A stretch of 64,000 nt of DNA. Origin: Pectobacterium sp. A5351 (GTDB lineage Bacteria; Pseudomonadota; Gammaproteobacteria; Enterobacterales; Enterobacteriaceae). The notes under the pieces are model-generated. The model made no database searches. It saw nothing but the letters and a program-made list of their open reading frames with translations, and had not been told where the DNA came from. The stretch is from assembly GCF_028335745.1 (NCBI RefSeq), contig NZ_CP116477.1, positions 3,906,001 through 3,970,000 of the forward strand, in the 5' to 3' direction. Numbering within the stretch: the stretch's first letter is position 1; every line of letters begins with the position of its first letter. Made by a program: the position numbers and the translations under genes. This document shows, piece after piece, positions 30,696-40,468 of this stretch.

Positions 30696-31547
30696 TCAGA
30701 CATCCTCAGGGCGCAATGCCAGTCCACCCGCAATCGCAAAAGCCGAGGGGAAACTCGGCAACGGTGGTTGCAGGTGGCTAAACACCGTTAACGGCGACCA
30801 CGGCTGTAATACGTCGACCTTCTGATTGAGAAAATCGGGCGAAACGCCAGAGTAATAGGCGATATTATCGATGTCATGCTGATAGCGAGTGCTTACAATC
30901 GATAAGATATCAACCTCGTCGTTCAGTTCATCAAGATGTATGACCCCCGAGTGAAAAGCGTGGTTCAACGGGGATACCCACAGCCAACCATCCAACAGGC
31001 GATGCAGCAACAGACGATGAGATTCAAGCCCTGCCAGCTGCGCCATCGTTCGAAGCGCACACGTTGAGACGTCAAGGACATCAGGACGCAGCCCCGCGCT
31101 ATTCAGGCATGCCTGCCATTTATCAATTTCCTGCCGGCGTGCTGCCGTCACCAGCAGCGCCCCCTGTTCCTGCGGGTCTTCCCGATAGTCTATCGCCAGC
31201 GATTCGCTGCTAACTGGCAGCTTACGCGCCGCCATGGTTTCAATATAGAGACTGCGCCCTGGCTCCTGTAAGCGCTGGTCGGGCATCGGTAGATGCTGCT
31301 GCAAGATCAGCTGGGCAGGAAACCCGACCCGTAGCGAAATGTGTCCAGGCAGCAAACAACGCCATGTGCGCAAGGCCTCACAAAGCGCCTCAGTATGGTG
31401 TAGACTACCCGTGCGCAACGTATCGTCTGGTAACGGACATTGCCACCAGTGACGAAGCTGCCAGCCATAGCGGCGGCGCTGAACCGCCAGAGCGCGCATG
31501 AAGCCGTTCTGTATATCTAATCCAACCCGCCAGATGTGATAAGCCAT
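30696..31547 (-). CDS. hofM: HofM (PilM-like) actin-fold protein
   Basis: A 283-residue cytoplasmic protein of the PilM/actin-like ATPase type: WRVGLDIQNGFMRALAVQRR at the start and DYREDPQEQGALLVTAARRQ in the middle. It is the first gene of hofMNOPQ. Start 31547 (MAYHIWRVGLDIQNG) fits the family; a TTG 24 bp upstream is a less likely alternative. The promoter must lie in the 110 bp shared with divergent mrcA. Confidence 0.88.
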   Translation of the reverse strand: MAYHIWRVGLDIQNGFMRALAVQRRRYGWQLRHWWQCPLPDDTLRTGSLHHTEALCEALRTWRCLLPGHISLRVGFPAQLILQQHLPMPDQRLQEPGRSLYIETMAARKLPVSSESLAIDYREDPQEQGALLVTAARRQEIDKWQACLNSAGLRPDVLDVSTCALRTMAQLAGLESHRLLLHRLLDGWLWVSPLNHAFHSGVIHLDELNDEVDILSIVSTRYQHDIDNIAYYSGVSPDFLNQKVDVLQPWSPLTVFSHLQPPLPSFPSAFAIAGGLALRPEDV

Positions 31548-31658
31548 GTTCAACCCGATTTCCTTATCCAATAAACATATCCACAGTGCTGGCTTACCTT
31601 TATACTAGCGCCCGGTTGTTTATAAACTGTCCAAACGCTACTGAATGGAAAATCCCAG

Positions 31659-34214
31659 GTGAAGTTCGTAAAGTATCTATTCATCCTTGCAGTCTCTTGC
31701 ATTCTGCTGGGAGCTGCCTCGATATACGGTTTGTACCGCTATATCGAACCCCAACTGCCCGATGTCGCCACGCTGAAAGACGTTCGGTTGCAAACGCCGA
31801 TGCAGGTCTACAGCGCCGATGGCGAACTGATCGCCCAATTTGGTGAAAAACGCCGTATCCCGCTCAAGCTGGACCAGATTCCCCCTGAGTTGGTACACGC
31901 CTTTATCGCGACCGAAGACAGCCGCTTCTACGATCACCACGGTGTCGATCCCGTCGGGATTATCCGTGCCGCGTCTATCGCGTTAACGTCGGGTCACGCC
32001 TCTCAAGGGGCGAGTACCATTACGCAGCAGCTCGCCAGGAACTTCTTCCTGAGCCCAGAACGCACCCTGATTCGTAAGATCAAGGAAGTGTTTCTGGCTA
32101 TCCGCATTGAGCAGTTGCTGACCAAGGATGAAATCCTTGAGCTCTATCTGAACAAGATTTACCTCGGCTATCGCGCCTATGGCGTTGGCGCGGCGGCACA
32201 GGTGTACTTTGGCCGCCCTGTTGACCAGTTGACGCTGAGCGAAATGGCGATGATCGCCGGCCTGCCGAAAGCACCGTCAACGTTCAACCCGCTCTATTCC
32301 TATGACCGCGCCGTTGCCCGCCGCAACGTGGTACTTGCGCGCATGAGGGATGAAAACTACATCACGCAGGCGCAATACGATGCAGCGCGTAGCGAAACGC
32401 TGGTCGCGAACTATCACGCACCGGATATTTCGTTCTCCGCACCGTATGTCGCGGAAATGGCGCGGCAGGAGATGGTTAAACGCTACGGCGAAGACGCTTA
32501 TAACGACGGTTATAAGGTCTACACGACGGTCACCAAAAAATTGCAAACAGCCGCGCAGGACGCCCTGCGTAATAACGTGATGGCCTATGACATGCGCCAC
32601 GGTTACCGCGGCCCGAGCAAAGTACTCTGGAAAGTGGGTGAAGGCGTTTGGGATCAGGCGAAAATGATTGCCGCGTTGAAAGCGCTGCCGGTCTATGGCC
32701 CGCTCTCTCCGGCTATCGTTACCAGCACCACGGCAGACAACGCGATTGCGATCCTGTCTGACGGCAGCAATATTGCTCTGCCAATGGCGGGCATGCGTTG
32801 GGCACGTCCATACCGTTCCGATACGCAGCAAGGGCCAACGCCGAAACGCGTAACGGACGTGGTGCAGGCAGGCCAGCAGATCTGGGTACGTAAAGTGAAT
32901 GATGACTGGTGGCTGGCACAGGTGCCGGACGTCAACTCCGCCATCGTTTCTCTCAACCCGAAAGATGGCGCGATAGAAGCGCTGGTCGGCGGTTTTGACT
33001 TTAACCAAAGTAAATTCAACCGTGCGACGCAGGCTTTGCGGCAGATTGGTTCCAACATCAAACCGTTCCTGTACACCGCAGCGATGGACAAAGGGTTAAC
33101 GCTGGCAACGATTCTGAACGACGTGCCGATTACCCGTTGGGATGCGGGTGCTGGATCTGACTGGCGGCCAAAAAACTCACCGGCAACCTATGATGGTCCG
33201 ATCCGTCTGCGTCAGGGGCTGGGTCAGTCCAAAAACGTAGTGATGGTACGTGCCATGCGCGCGATGGGCGTGGATTATGCGGCGGATTACCTGCAACGCT
33301 TCGGTTTCCCTGAGCAGAATATCGTCCATACCGAATCGCTAGCGCTGGGTGCCGCTTCGTTTACGCCGCTTCAGGTCGTGCGGGGTTATGCCGTGATGGC
33401 AAATGGCGGCTATCTGGTCGATCCCTATCTGATTACCAGAATAGAGAGCGAAGCAGGCGGTACGGTCTTTACGGCGACGCCTAAAGTAGTCTGCGATACT
33501 TGTAACTTACCGCTGGTCTACGGCGAAACGCCACGCTCACCGGTGTTGGCGACCACTAACGTTGAAGACGTCGCCACATCAAACGAAGCGCCACCGCAAG
33601 GTCTGCCGCAGCCGGAGCTGGAGCCTGTCACACCAGAGGCGGCACAGCAAAACGCGGCACAGCCTTACGCTCCGCACGTCATCAGCACGCCGCTGGCGTT
33701 CCTGATTAAAGACGCGCTGAACAGTAACGTCTTTGGCGAACCCGGCTGGATGGGTACGGGCTGGCGCGCAGGTCGTGATTTGAAGCGTCGGGATATCGGC
33801 GGTAAAACCGGTACAACGAACAGTTCCAAAGACGCTTGGTTCTCCGGCTATGGTCCGAATCTGGTCACCTCGGTCTGGATAGGCTTTGACGATCACCGCC
33901 GCGATCTGGGCACCAGCAGCGCCTCTGGCGTCATCAAAGATCAGATCTCCGGCTATGAAGGTGGGGCGAAATCCGCACAGCCTGCGTGGGATGATTTCAT
34001 GAAATCCGCGCTGGATGGCGTACCGGAACAGCCGCTAACACCACCACCCGGCGTCGTCAGTGTCGTCATTGACCGCAGTAGCGGCAAACTGTCCAATGGT
34101 GGCGGGAACAGCCGTTCCGAATACTTCATTGACGGAACGCAGCCAAAAGAATATGAAGTGCACGAAGTCGGCACTACGCTGATGGATAACGGACAAAGCG
34201 AAGAGCTGTTCTGA
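31659..34214 (+). CDS. mrcA: Penicillin-binding protein 1A
   Basis: An 851-residue bifunctional class A peptidoglycan synthase, starting with GTG. One membrane anchor lies at about 5-27. The GT51 glycosyltransferase domain has ATEDSRFYDHHGVDPVGI (catalytic Glu) and QGASTITQQLARNFFL (about 110-125). The transpeptidase domain has the acylation motif SNIK in RQIGSNIKPFLYTAAM, the SKN triad in GQSKNVVMVRAM and KTGTT in IGGKTGTTNSSKDAW. It is colinear with E. coli PBP1A. A strong terminator follows. Confidence 0.98.
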   Translation: MKFVKYLFILAVSCILLGAASIYGLYRYIEPQLPDVATLKDVRLQTPMQVYSADGELIAQFGEKRRIPLKLDQIPPELVHAFIATEDSRFYDHHGVDPVGIIRAASIALTSGHASQGASTITQQLARNFFLSPERTLIRKIKEVFLAIRIEQLLTKDEILELYLNKIYLGYRAYGVGAAAQVYFGRPVDQLTLSEMAMIAGLPKAPSTFNPLYSYDRAVARRNVVLARMRDENYITQAQYDAARSETLVANYHAPDISFSAPYVAEMARQEMVKRYGEDAYNDGYKVYTTVTKKLQTAAQDALRNNVMAYDMRHGYRGPSKVLWKVGEGVWDQAKMIAALKALPVYGPLSPAIVTSTTADNAIAILSDGSNIALPMAGMRWARPYRSDTQQGPTPKRVTDVVQAGQQIWVRKVNDDWWLAQVPDVNSAIVSLNPKDGAIEALVGGFDFNQSKFNRATQALRQIGSNIKPFLYTAAMDKGLTLATILNDVPITRWDAGAGSDWRPKNSPATYDGPIRLRQGLGQSKNVVMVRAMRAMGVDYAADYLQRFGFPEQNIVHTESLALGAASFTPLQVVRGYAVMANGGYLVDPYLITRIESEAGGTVFTATPKVVCDTCNLPLVYGETPRSPVLATTNVEDVATSNEAPPQGLPQPELEPVTPEAAQQNAAQPYAPHVISTPLAFLIKDALNSNVFGEPGWMGTGWRAGRDLKRRDIGGKTGTTNSSKDAWFSGYGPNLVTSVWIGFDDHRRDLGTSSASGVIKDQISGYEGGAKSAQPAWDDFMKSALDGVPEQPLTPPPGVVSVVIDRSSGKLSNGGGNSRSEYFIDGTQPKEYEVHEVGTTLMDNGQSEELF

Positions 34215-34236
34215 TATCCGGTATCACGTTCATTGA

Positions 34237-34265
34237 TGGCCTTCCTGACGGAAGGCCATTTTTAT
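34237..34265 (+). terminator. mrcA terminator
   Basis: A perfect 10-bp stem atggccttcc/ggaaggccat (34237-34246 with 34251-34260) has a 4-nt loop and TTTTATT after it, 22 bp past the mrcA stop. Confidence 0.92.
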
Positions 34266-34324
34266 TGGCACAATGCCTTGTAGATCGGGCTATCGGCGTT
34301 CAATCCTTCACCTTTCAAACCACA

Positions 34325-34656
34325 TCACCTGGGCACCACGGTGACAATCGCCCGACGATAGGAGAACAGGTTCGGTGTTCCCTCATCTTTCGCCTGTAAA
34401 ATGATATGAAAAAGCGTCGGTGTTTTAACGTCTGACGCAATGCCTCCGCAAACGGATAGCCGGACGCATGCTGACGCAGGTTAGGCAACACCTGCTCGTA
34501 AGCATCAAGGCGCGGCATAATCATCTCTGGATTGACCTTATTCCTCAGCCAGGTTGAGGTGGTTGCCGCAATCCCTTCGACATCGAATTCGTTACTGTAG
34601 AGCAGGAAGCGAACCAAAGACTGCGAGTCATCAGGTTCAGTACGCTTTCCGTTATG
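34325..34656 (-). pseudogene. DUF1593 (cellulose-binding Sde0182, nucleoside-hydrolase-like) protein remnant
   Basis: On the minus strand, RTEPDDSQSLVRFLLYSNEF, then DVEGIAATTSTWLRN and MPRLDAYEQVLPNLRQHASG match the conserved N-terminal nucleoside-hydrolase-like block of DUF1593 proteins. After a frame change near 34420 the chain becomes FHIILQAKDEGTPNLFSYRR followed by AIVTVVPR and TGA (stop at 34325-34327). This resembles the C-terminal strand block of the same family (HIILEA..DDGTPPLTRYRR style). About 300 central residues and the secretion signal are missing. It is a deletion derivative wedged between mrcA and nudE. Family identification is from memory. Confidence 0.7.
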
Positions 34657-34666
34657 TCACAGGAAA

Positions 34667-35224
34667 TTAGCGGGGTGTACGACACAACCAATCGTGAGCC
34701 AGAAACAGCGCACTGACATTACGCGCTTCACGGAAATCAGGCTCTTGCAGCAGTGACATCATGTTATCCACAGGCCAACGGACTTGTGGCATGGGCTCCG
34801 GCTCGTCCCCTTCCAAGCTTTGCGGATACAATCCGCGCGCCACCACGATATTCATCTGGCTGGAAAAATAGGACGGCGCCATGGTTAATGTCGCCAGTAA
34901 CTCCAACTGCTCCGCCCCAAAGCCGATTTCTTCCATTAGTTCGCGATTAGCGGCTTCAAAGACTGTTTCACCGGGATCGATCAGCCCTTTGGGGAAGCCT
35001 AATTCGTATTCCTCAATGCCGACGGCGTATTCACGGATCAACACCAGTTCATCATCAATAACTGGGACAACCATTACCGCCTGTCGACCGCTTGAACGCA
35101 TCCGTTCATAAACCCGGCGTACCCCGTTGCTAAATTCAAGATCGACGGACTCCACATTAAACAGGCTCGAACGTGCTACTGTTTCTACCTTGAGGATTTT
35201 AGGTTTTTGCAGGTTATGACTCAT
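34667..35224 (-). CDS. nudE: ADP compounds hydrolase NudE
   Basis: A 185-residue Nudix hydrolase cleaving ADP-ribose, Ap3A and NADH-type compounds. The Nudix box GX5EX7REUXEEXGU is intact: GLIDPGETVFEAAN followed by RELMEEIGF (about 87-110). Start 35224 (MSHNLQKPKILKVETVARSS) aligns with E. coli NudE. It is divergent from igaA, as in E. coli. Confidence 0.96.
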   Translation of the reverse strand: MSHNLQKPKILKVETVARSSLFNVESVDLEFSNGVRRVYERMRSSGRQAVMVVPVIDDELVLIREYAVGIEEYELGFPKGLIDPGETVFEAANRELMEEIGFGAEQLELLATLTMAPSYFSSQMNIVVARGLYPQSLEGDEPEPMPQVRWPVDNMMSLLQEPDFREARNVSALFLAHDWLCRTPR

Positions 35225-35661
35225 TGATGCCCCCAGAGCGTTACGACCAGAACGGCATCTTAGCCCAACCCCCATGAGAGACTGCATCTAAGACAATCTG
35301 AATATGGCATGCTGTTGGAGTAAGAAGAGATCGTAAATATTCTTTTTTGATTCTGTTCACATTGTGCGTTAACAGTTGCCTTCGCTGCAACTATCGTGAC
35401 GATGAATTTACGTGTGAGCAACATACGGGATACATTCTGTATGAGAAACCGCCGCTAAAAGTCAATACCGTAAGAAAAATAGGAATATCCTCATTCAAGA
35501 GGCATTTTTTGCTTGTTACTATCATCGCCTTATACGATTAATCCCACTCACAATTACCTTATTAATCTAAGAAAACAATGCCATACGGATTATCATCAAT
35601 TGTATAATTTTGTTAAACTCCGACGAAAACAAGGAGCCTCGCGTTTTGGAAAGGAGATGAC
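35225..35661. other. Divergent nudE/igaA control region
   Basis: A 437-bp A/T-rich gap. A 64-codon frame inside it (35347-35541) has poor composition and no ribosome-binding site, so it is not called. The last 30 bp carry AAGGAG-like sequence ahead of igaA. No operator could be recognised. Confidence 0.45.
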
Positions 35662-37809
35662 ATGAGCACAATATTTACCTTATTGGCGATATTGCTTGCC
35701 TGTCTGATCGTGATCGGAGGTCTTGTCAGCTACCGACTGCGCCGTCGTTTCTTATCTACCCCGCCATTACCCGTTTCGCAATCGCTTCCCCGACGGCTAA
35801 CTGAAGATGAACGGATCGCCGTTGAACGTTATCTGGCTCAGGAAAATAGCCAGCAAACCACGCCGCTTGATACCCCGAATGCGCAGCCAAAACTGCCGCG
35901 TTCCCTACAAAGTAATCGGGTTTACCCCGTCACCCATACGATTACCCGCTACGGCCTGAGCACCGATGCTCAGAATAAGTGGCGCTACTACATCGATACA
36001 CAAGAGATCCATTTGCCGCCCAGTTGGGAGCAGTTCATTACCGAAAACAACACCGTCGAACTGATAAAGACACGCTCGATCCCGCTGGTTATTTCCCTGA
36101 ACGGGCACTCGCTAACAGAGTGCCTCGACGATCGGCCGCTGTCTCCATTACCGAGCGACATTCCTCTCCCGAATGCCTCCATTCGTCAGGAAGGCAGTGA
36201 GCATGTCGAGTTGGTCACGATCCGTAAGGAAACACGTGAAGAACACGCCATGCATTACTCTGGGGGCTTGAAGGAAACCGCCGTACTCTGCCTGGCTTTT
36301 CTGCTCTTGTTCATCAGCCTGAATAGCCCTATCCCCCTGCTCCCCTGGCTGATCGGTACCGCATCCTTATTAGCGGGCTGGAGCCTGTGGCAGCTTTTTC
36401 GCTCGCCGTCCGCTCATGAACTGCGGGATGTGCACTGCCTTCACGGCACACCGCAAGGTTTGGGCCTGTTTGGCGAATCCAATCAGGGGCCGCTCGGCAA
36501 TATCTCGCTCGGTAATATCGATTTGATTTACCCGCCTCATTGGCAACCCTACATCACGCAGGATCTGGGCAGAAAAACGGATGTCGATATCTATCTCGAT
36601 CGACAGGTCATCCGTCAGGGAGAACACCTTTCGCTGCATGATGAAGTGAAAAATTTCCCGCTACAGCGCTGGGGCAGAAATCTGCTGCTGTCCGTTGGTT
36701 CACTGCTCAGCCTGATTTTACTGGTTACCAACGTGCAGCTTGAACTGCCGCTCAGGCTCAGTCTGGCCTGGCTTCAGGGCGCACAGCGTATTGAGGTTAC
36801 GCAGGTCAGCGATCTGGAAAAAGCCCAACTCCGCATTGGGGATATGCTGGCGGTGCGTGGCAGCGGCATGTGCTATGTGCCCGCAGAAATTCGTCCCGTC
36901 TCCACGCCGTCGTCCTACGCGTTCAGCCCATTCGACTGTTCCGCCATTTACTGGAATAAAGCCGCACCGTTGCCATTACCGGAATCCGAGACGATTGAAA
37001 AAGCCTCTGCCTTGCTGAAATCCGTCAACAGCCAGCTTCACCCGCAGGCGGAAAAAGAAGGTCAGGTAAATTCTCAGCTAGCGTCCACGATCCAGAAATC
37101 AGGGCTGATCCTGATGAAAAACTTCGCTGATGTTGTCCTGAAAACACAAGATCTGTGTAGACAGGAAAACGATTGTTCCCGCCTGAAGAATGCGCTGGTG
37201 AATCTGAGCGATGTCAAAAACTGGAATACGCTGGTCAAAGACGCCAACTCCGGCACCCTGAAAGGCATGAACGTGGTGCTGCCCGCCGTCAGCGCAGAAA
37301 CGCTGGAATCTCTGGTCAACAGTTCTACCGATCAATTCTTCTATCAGGAAATCAATAATGCGGCAGAGTCGCTAAACAGCCCACCGCCCGGAGGATTCCT
37401 GATTCGCAGCGACGAGGGAAAGCAGTTCGTCAGCCATCCGCTTCCTCCGATGCCGCTCAATGATTATCGTCCATCAGATCAGTGGCAAGAGCTACAGCGG
37501 CTTTCCGCGATGCTGCTGCATACCCCGTTTAATGCCACGGGCGTTATCACCCAACTCAGCACCGATGCCAACGGAACGCAGCACATCAACCTGCACAGCG
37601 AACCCGACGTCATTACCGTCTGGCGCTATCTCGGCAGTTGCCTGCTGCTGCTGCTGTTTTCTGCAACGTTTATCGTTAATGCGGTTCTGACCGGCATTAA
37701 AATGCGTAAAAGCCAGAAACGCATTAGCGATATTCAGCGCTATTACGCTTCCCGTTTCAACATGATGACGAATGCATTCCTGGACAATCGCCCCCAGCTC
37801 CCCCGCTAA
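35662..37809 (+). CDS. igaA: IgaA/UmoB family inner-membrane Rcs repressor
   Basis: A 715-residue multi-pass inner-membrane protein. Membrane segments lie at about 5-23, 205-245 (LCLAFLLLFISLNSPIPLLP), 340-360 (LLLSVGSLLSLILLVTNVQL) and 655-675. A large cytoplasmic domain lies between the early segments and a periplasmic domain of about 290 residues precedes the last. The family holds the Rcs phosphorelay off by acting on RcsD and is essential when Rcs is intact. Rcs controls capsule and motility. Genomic position next to nudE and yrfG is conserved. Confidence 0.94.
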   Translation: MSTIFTLLAILLACLIVIGGLVSYRLRRRFLSTPPLPVSQSLPRRLTEDERIAVERYLAQENSQQTTPLDTPNAQPKLPRSLQSNRVYPVTHTITRYGLSTDAQNKWRYYIDTQEIHLPPSWEQFITENNTVELIKTRSIPLVISLNGHSLTECLDDRPLSPLPSDIPLPNASIRQEGSEHVELVTIRKETREEHAMHYSGGLKETAVLCLAFLLLFISLNSPIPLLPWLIGTASLLAGWSLWQLFRSPSAHELRDVHCLHGTPQGLGLFGESNQGPLGNISLGNIDLIYPPHWQPYITQDLGRKTDVDIYLDRQVIRQGEHLSLHDEVKNFPLQRWGRNLLLSVGSLLSLILLVTNVQLELPLRLSLAWLQGAQRIEVTQVSDLEKAQLRIGDMLAVRGSGMCYVPAEIRPVSTPSSYAFSPFDCSAIYWNKAAPLPLPESETIEKASALLKSVNSQLHPQAEKEGQVNSQLASTIQKSGLILMKNFADVVLKTQDLCRQENDCSRLKNALVNLSDVKNWNTLVKDANSGTLKGMNVVLPAVSAETLESLVNSSTDQFFYQEINNAAESLNSPPPGGFLIRSDEGKQFVSHPLPPMPLNDYRPSDQWQELQRLSAMLLHTPFNATGVITQLSTDANGTQHINLHSEPDVITVWRYLGSCLLLLLFSATFIVNAVLTGIKMRKSQKRISDIQRYYASRFNMMTNAFLDNRPQLPR

Positions 37810-37926
37810 CGGCATCGTGTCCGCTCTGCGGTTATGCTAACCTAGCGGAATCGGTTTCCCGTCACTATTGCATTGCGCGTCTCCTGCTTCATCATCCTTA
37901 TGGCACGCGCGACATCTGGAGTCGTT

Positions 37927-38613
37927 ATGAATCCCCACGTTAACTGGCACGACATCGACACCGTGATACTGGATATGGATGGCACGCTGCTCGATCTGGC
38001 ATTTGACAGCTACTTCTGGCTTCAACTGGTACCGCAGTCGCTCAGTGAAAAGCGCCATATCAGCCTTGAGCAGGCACACCAACTTATCAAGCAAGAGTAT
38101 CAGGCGGTTCAGCACACGCTAAACTGGTATTGTTTCGATTACTGGTCAGAACGTCTCGATCTGGACATCTATCAAATGACGACGGATATCGGCACGCGTG
38201 CCCGCTTGCGCGATGACACCACGCCATTTTTAACGGCGCTGCGCGAGTGCGGTAAAGAGACGATTCTGCTGACCAATGCTCATCCACACAGTCTGGCGGT
38301 AAAAATCGAACATACCGGGCTGGATCAGCACCTTGATTTATTACTTTCCACCCATACTTATGGGTATCCGAAAGAGAATCAGCGCTTGTGGCAGGCCGTC
38401 CAGCAGCAAACCGGCTTCGACCCTGCCAGAACATTATTCGTGGATGACAGCGAGCCGATTCTGGATGCCGCGAAAACCTTCGGCATCCATTACTGTCTGG
38501 GCGTGCGTAATCCAGATTCCGGCGAGCAGGAAAAGGTATTCCTGCAACATCCGTCAATGAACGACTATCTTGCGCTGCTACCCGCTCTGCGTCACTCCGT
38601 TAACGCCGGGTAA
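37927..38613 (+). CDS. yrfG: GMP/IMP nucleotidase YrfG
   Basis: A 228-residue HAD-superfamily 5'-nucleotidase. Motif I is LDMDGTLLDLAFDSYFW (about 14-30), motif II LLTNAHPH, motif III around YGYPKENQRLW, and motif IV LFVDDSEPILDAA. Start 37927 (MNPHVNWHDIDTVILDMDG) aligns with E. coli YrfG (MHINIAWQDVDTVLLDMDG). An in-frame codon 54 bp upstream adds unrelated residues and is rejected. Confidence 0.94.
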   Translation: MNPHVNWHDIDTVILDMDGTLLDLAFDSYFWLQLVPQSLSEKRHISLEQAHQLIKQEYQAVQHTLNWYCFDYWSERLDLDIYQMTTDIGTRARLRDDTTPFLTALRECGKETILLTNAHPHSLAVKIEHTGLDQHLDLLLSTHTYGYPKENQRLWQAVQQQTGFDPARTLFVDDSEPILDAAKTFGIHYCLGVRNPDSGEQEKVFLQHPSMNDYLALLPALRHSVNAG

Positions 38614-38627
38614 TGCAGTGGCATGAA

Positions 38628-38682
38628 GGGGAAACACGGCGATGAGGTTCCCGCAGGGATGCCTCGCGCCGTGGTCGCCCCC
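38628..38682. repeat. Palindromic intergenic element, copy 2 (before hslR)
   Basis: The reverse complement of this stretch matches 10501-10553 in the same order: gggcgaccac, a G/C-rich half, tccctgcgggaacctc and ccgtgtttcc. It is an imperfect palindrome of about 55 bp in the gap between yrfG and hslR, in the opposite orientation to copy 1. Confidence 0.75.
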
Positions 38683-38730
38683 AGTATTTCGATCCTTAAA
38701 CGATCGGCATGAGGGTAATCAGGGGGATTG

Positions 38731-39141
38731 ATGGCGAAAATTACCGAGCAGGCCGACAACGCCGTTCGTCTGGACAAATGGCTCTGGGCAGCCCGTTTCT
38801 ATAAAACCCGGGCCATTGCCCGCGAAATGATCGACGGCGGCAAAGTCCACTATAACGGGCAACGCGGTAAGCCGAGCAAACAGGTCGAACTGAATGCCGA
38901 GGTTAAACTGCGTCAGGGCAATGACGAACGCACCGTGGTCATTTTAGCCGTCAGCGGCCAGCGCAGAAGTGCGACAGAGGCGCAGGCGCTGTATCAGGAA
39001 ACGGCCGACAGTATTGAGAAGCGAGAAAAGCTGGCGCAGGCGCGGAAAATGAATGCGCTAACGATGCCACACCCCGATCGCCGCCCTGATAAAAAAGAGC
39101 GACGCGATCTGATTAAATTTAAATACAGCGATCAGGAATAA
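38731..39141 (+). CDS. hslR: Ribosome-associated heat shock protein Hsp15
   Basis: A 136-residue S4-domain RNA-binding protein. The S4 motif is VRLDKWLWAARFYKTRAIAR (about 12-31), then MIDGGKVHYNGQRGKPSKQV. The C-terminal tail is basic. Hsp15 recognises 50S subunits carrying nascent-chain-tRNA after abortive translation. Start ATG 38731 has AGGGGG ahead; the TTG immediately before it is in frame but superfluous. hslO follows. Confidence 0.94.
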   Translation: MAKITEQADNAVRLDKWLWAARFYKTRAIAREMIDGGKVHYNGQRGKPSKQVELNAEVKLRQGNDERTVVILAVSGQRRSATEAQALYQETADSIEKREKLAQARKMNALTMPHPDRRPDKKERRDLIKFKYSDQE

Positions 39142-39226
39142 CGCTCCGCCCTTCATTTGTTGGTCATCAAACTGATGACAATAGAGAGAAGGCTCAGCGA
39201 TCGCTGCACCATTCATTCGCCGTACC

Positions 39227-39260
39227 ACTCATCGCGCACTACAACTCATCGCGCACTACA
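39227..39260. repeat. 17-bp perfect tandem duplication ahead of hslO
   Basis: actcatcgcgcactaca occurs twice without a gap (39227-39243, 39244-39260), ending 16 bp before the hslO ATG. Confidence 0.9.
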
Positions 39261-39276
39261 ACAACGAGAAAACATT

Positions 39277-40146
39277 ATGGCTCACGACCAATTACACCGT
39301 TACCTATTTGAAAATCATGCTGTTCGTGGCGAACTAGTCACCGTTAACCAGACGTATCAACGTATTTTGACCAACCACGACTATCCGTCTGCGGTGCAAA
39401 CGCTACTGGGTGAAATGCTGGTTGCCACCAGCCTGTTGACGGCCACGCTAAAATTCAGCGGCGATATTACCGTTCAGCTTCAGGGCGACGGTCCACTGAA
39501 ACTGGCAGTGATTAACGGCAACCATCAGCAGCAAATGCGTGGCGTTGCCCGCCTGCAAGGGGATATCGCGCCGGGGAGTTCGCTGAAAGAGATGGTCGGC
39601 AATGGCTATCTGGTGATTACCATTACGCCGACGGAAGGTGAACGCTATCAGGGCGTTGTCGGTTTAGAAGGTGAGACCGTTGCCGAATGTCTGGAGAGCT
39701 ATTTCCAGCAGTCCGAGCAGTTGCCGACACGGCTGTTTATCCGTACCGGACAGCACGAGGGTAATCAGGCGGCCGCAGGTATGCTGCTTCAGGTACTACC
39801 TGCACAGGATGCCAATCGTAATGATTTTGATCACCTGACGCAGCTCACCACCACGGTCAAAGCCGAAGAGCTATTTTCCCTGCCCGCCACCGAGGTGCTG
39901 TATCGCCTTTACCATCAGGAAGAGGTGACCGTGTACGAACCGCAGGATGTCGAATTCCGCTGCCACTGTTCGCGCGATCGTTGCGCTGATGCATTAATGA
40001 CGCTGTCCGATCAGGAGATCAATGAAATGATCGAGCAGGATGGTGAAATCGATATGCACTGTGATTATTGTGGTACGCACTACTTGTTTAATTCGCTGGA
40101 CATCCGCGCCATACGGAATGATTCATCAGAAAATCTGTTGCATTAA
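39277..40146 (+). CDS. hslO: Redox-regulated chaperonin Hsp33
   Basis: A 289-residue holdase activated by oxidative unfolding. The C-terminal zinc switch is intact: CHC in [11 protein letters not shown] (about 230) and CDYC in [10 protein letters not shown] (about 262). The N-terminal core starts [20 protein letters not shown]. Start 39277 is chosen from alignment with E. coli; upstream in-frame codons give an unrelated leader. It pairs with hslR (135-bp gap), as in E. coli. Confidence 0.96.
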   Translation: MAHDQLHRYLFENHAVRGELVTVNQTYQRILTNHDYPSAVQTLLGEMLVATSLLTATLKFSGDITVQLQGDGPLKLAVINGNHQQQMRGVARLQGDIAPGSSLKEMVGNGYLVITITPTEGERYQGVVGLEGETVAECLESYFQQSEQLPTRLFIRTGQHEGNQAAAGMLLQVLPAQDANRNDFDHLTQLTTTVKAEELFSLPATEVLYRLYHQEEVTVYEPQDVEFRCHCSRDRCADALMTLSDQEINEMIEQDGEIDMHCDYCGTHYLFNSLDIRAIRNDSSENLLH

Positions 40147-40153
40147 TCGTTTT

Positions 40154-40182
40154 AACGGGTACGACAGTACCCGTTTTATTTT
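40154..40182 (+). terminator. hslO terminator
   Basis: A perfect 9-bp stem aacgggtac/gtacccgtt (40154-40162 with 40167-40175) is followed by TTATTTT, 7 bp after the hslO stop. Confidence 0.9.
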
Positions 40183-40310
40183 GCTTATTTTCCCATCTGT
40201 AAATCGCCGTGATTATTTTTCAAACACCCTAAATAAGCAAAGTTATTAATGAATTTATTTAATTTTATGATTGCTATCGCGGTTAAAATAAGCTCACTCC
40301 CTACAATGTT

Positions 40311-40437
<127 letters not shown>

Positions 40438-40468
40438 GTAGTACGACTATAACTTGAGGAGTGGCAAC

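Noticed and set aside
34263..34324. A short minus-strand reading after the DUF1593 remnant stop (GLKGEGLNADSPIYKALCQ)
   Set aside because: It is in frame beyond the likely natural stop and only 19 codons long; it could be chance read-through and overlaps the mrcA terminator.
35347..35541. A 64-codon ORF upstream of igaA
   Set aside because: No ribosome-binding site and no protein-like composition; it lies in the A/T-rich control region.
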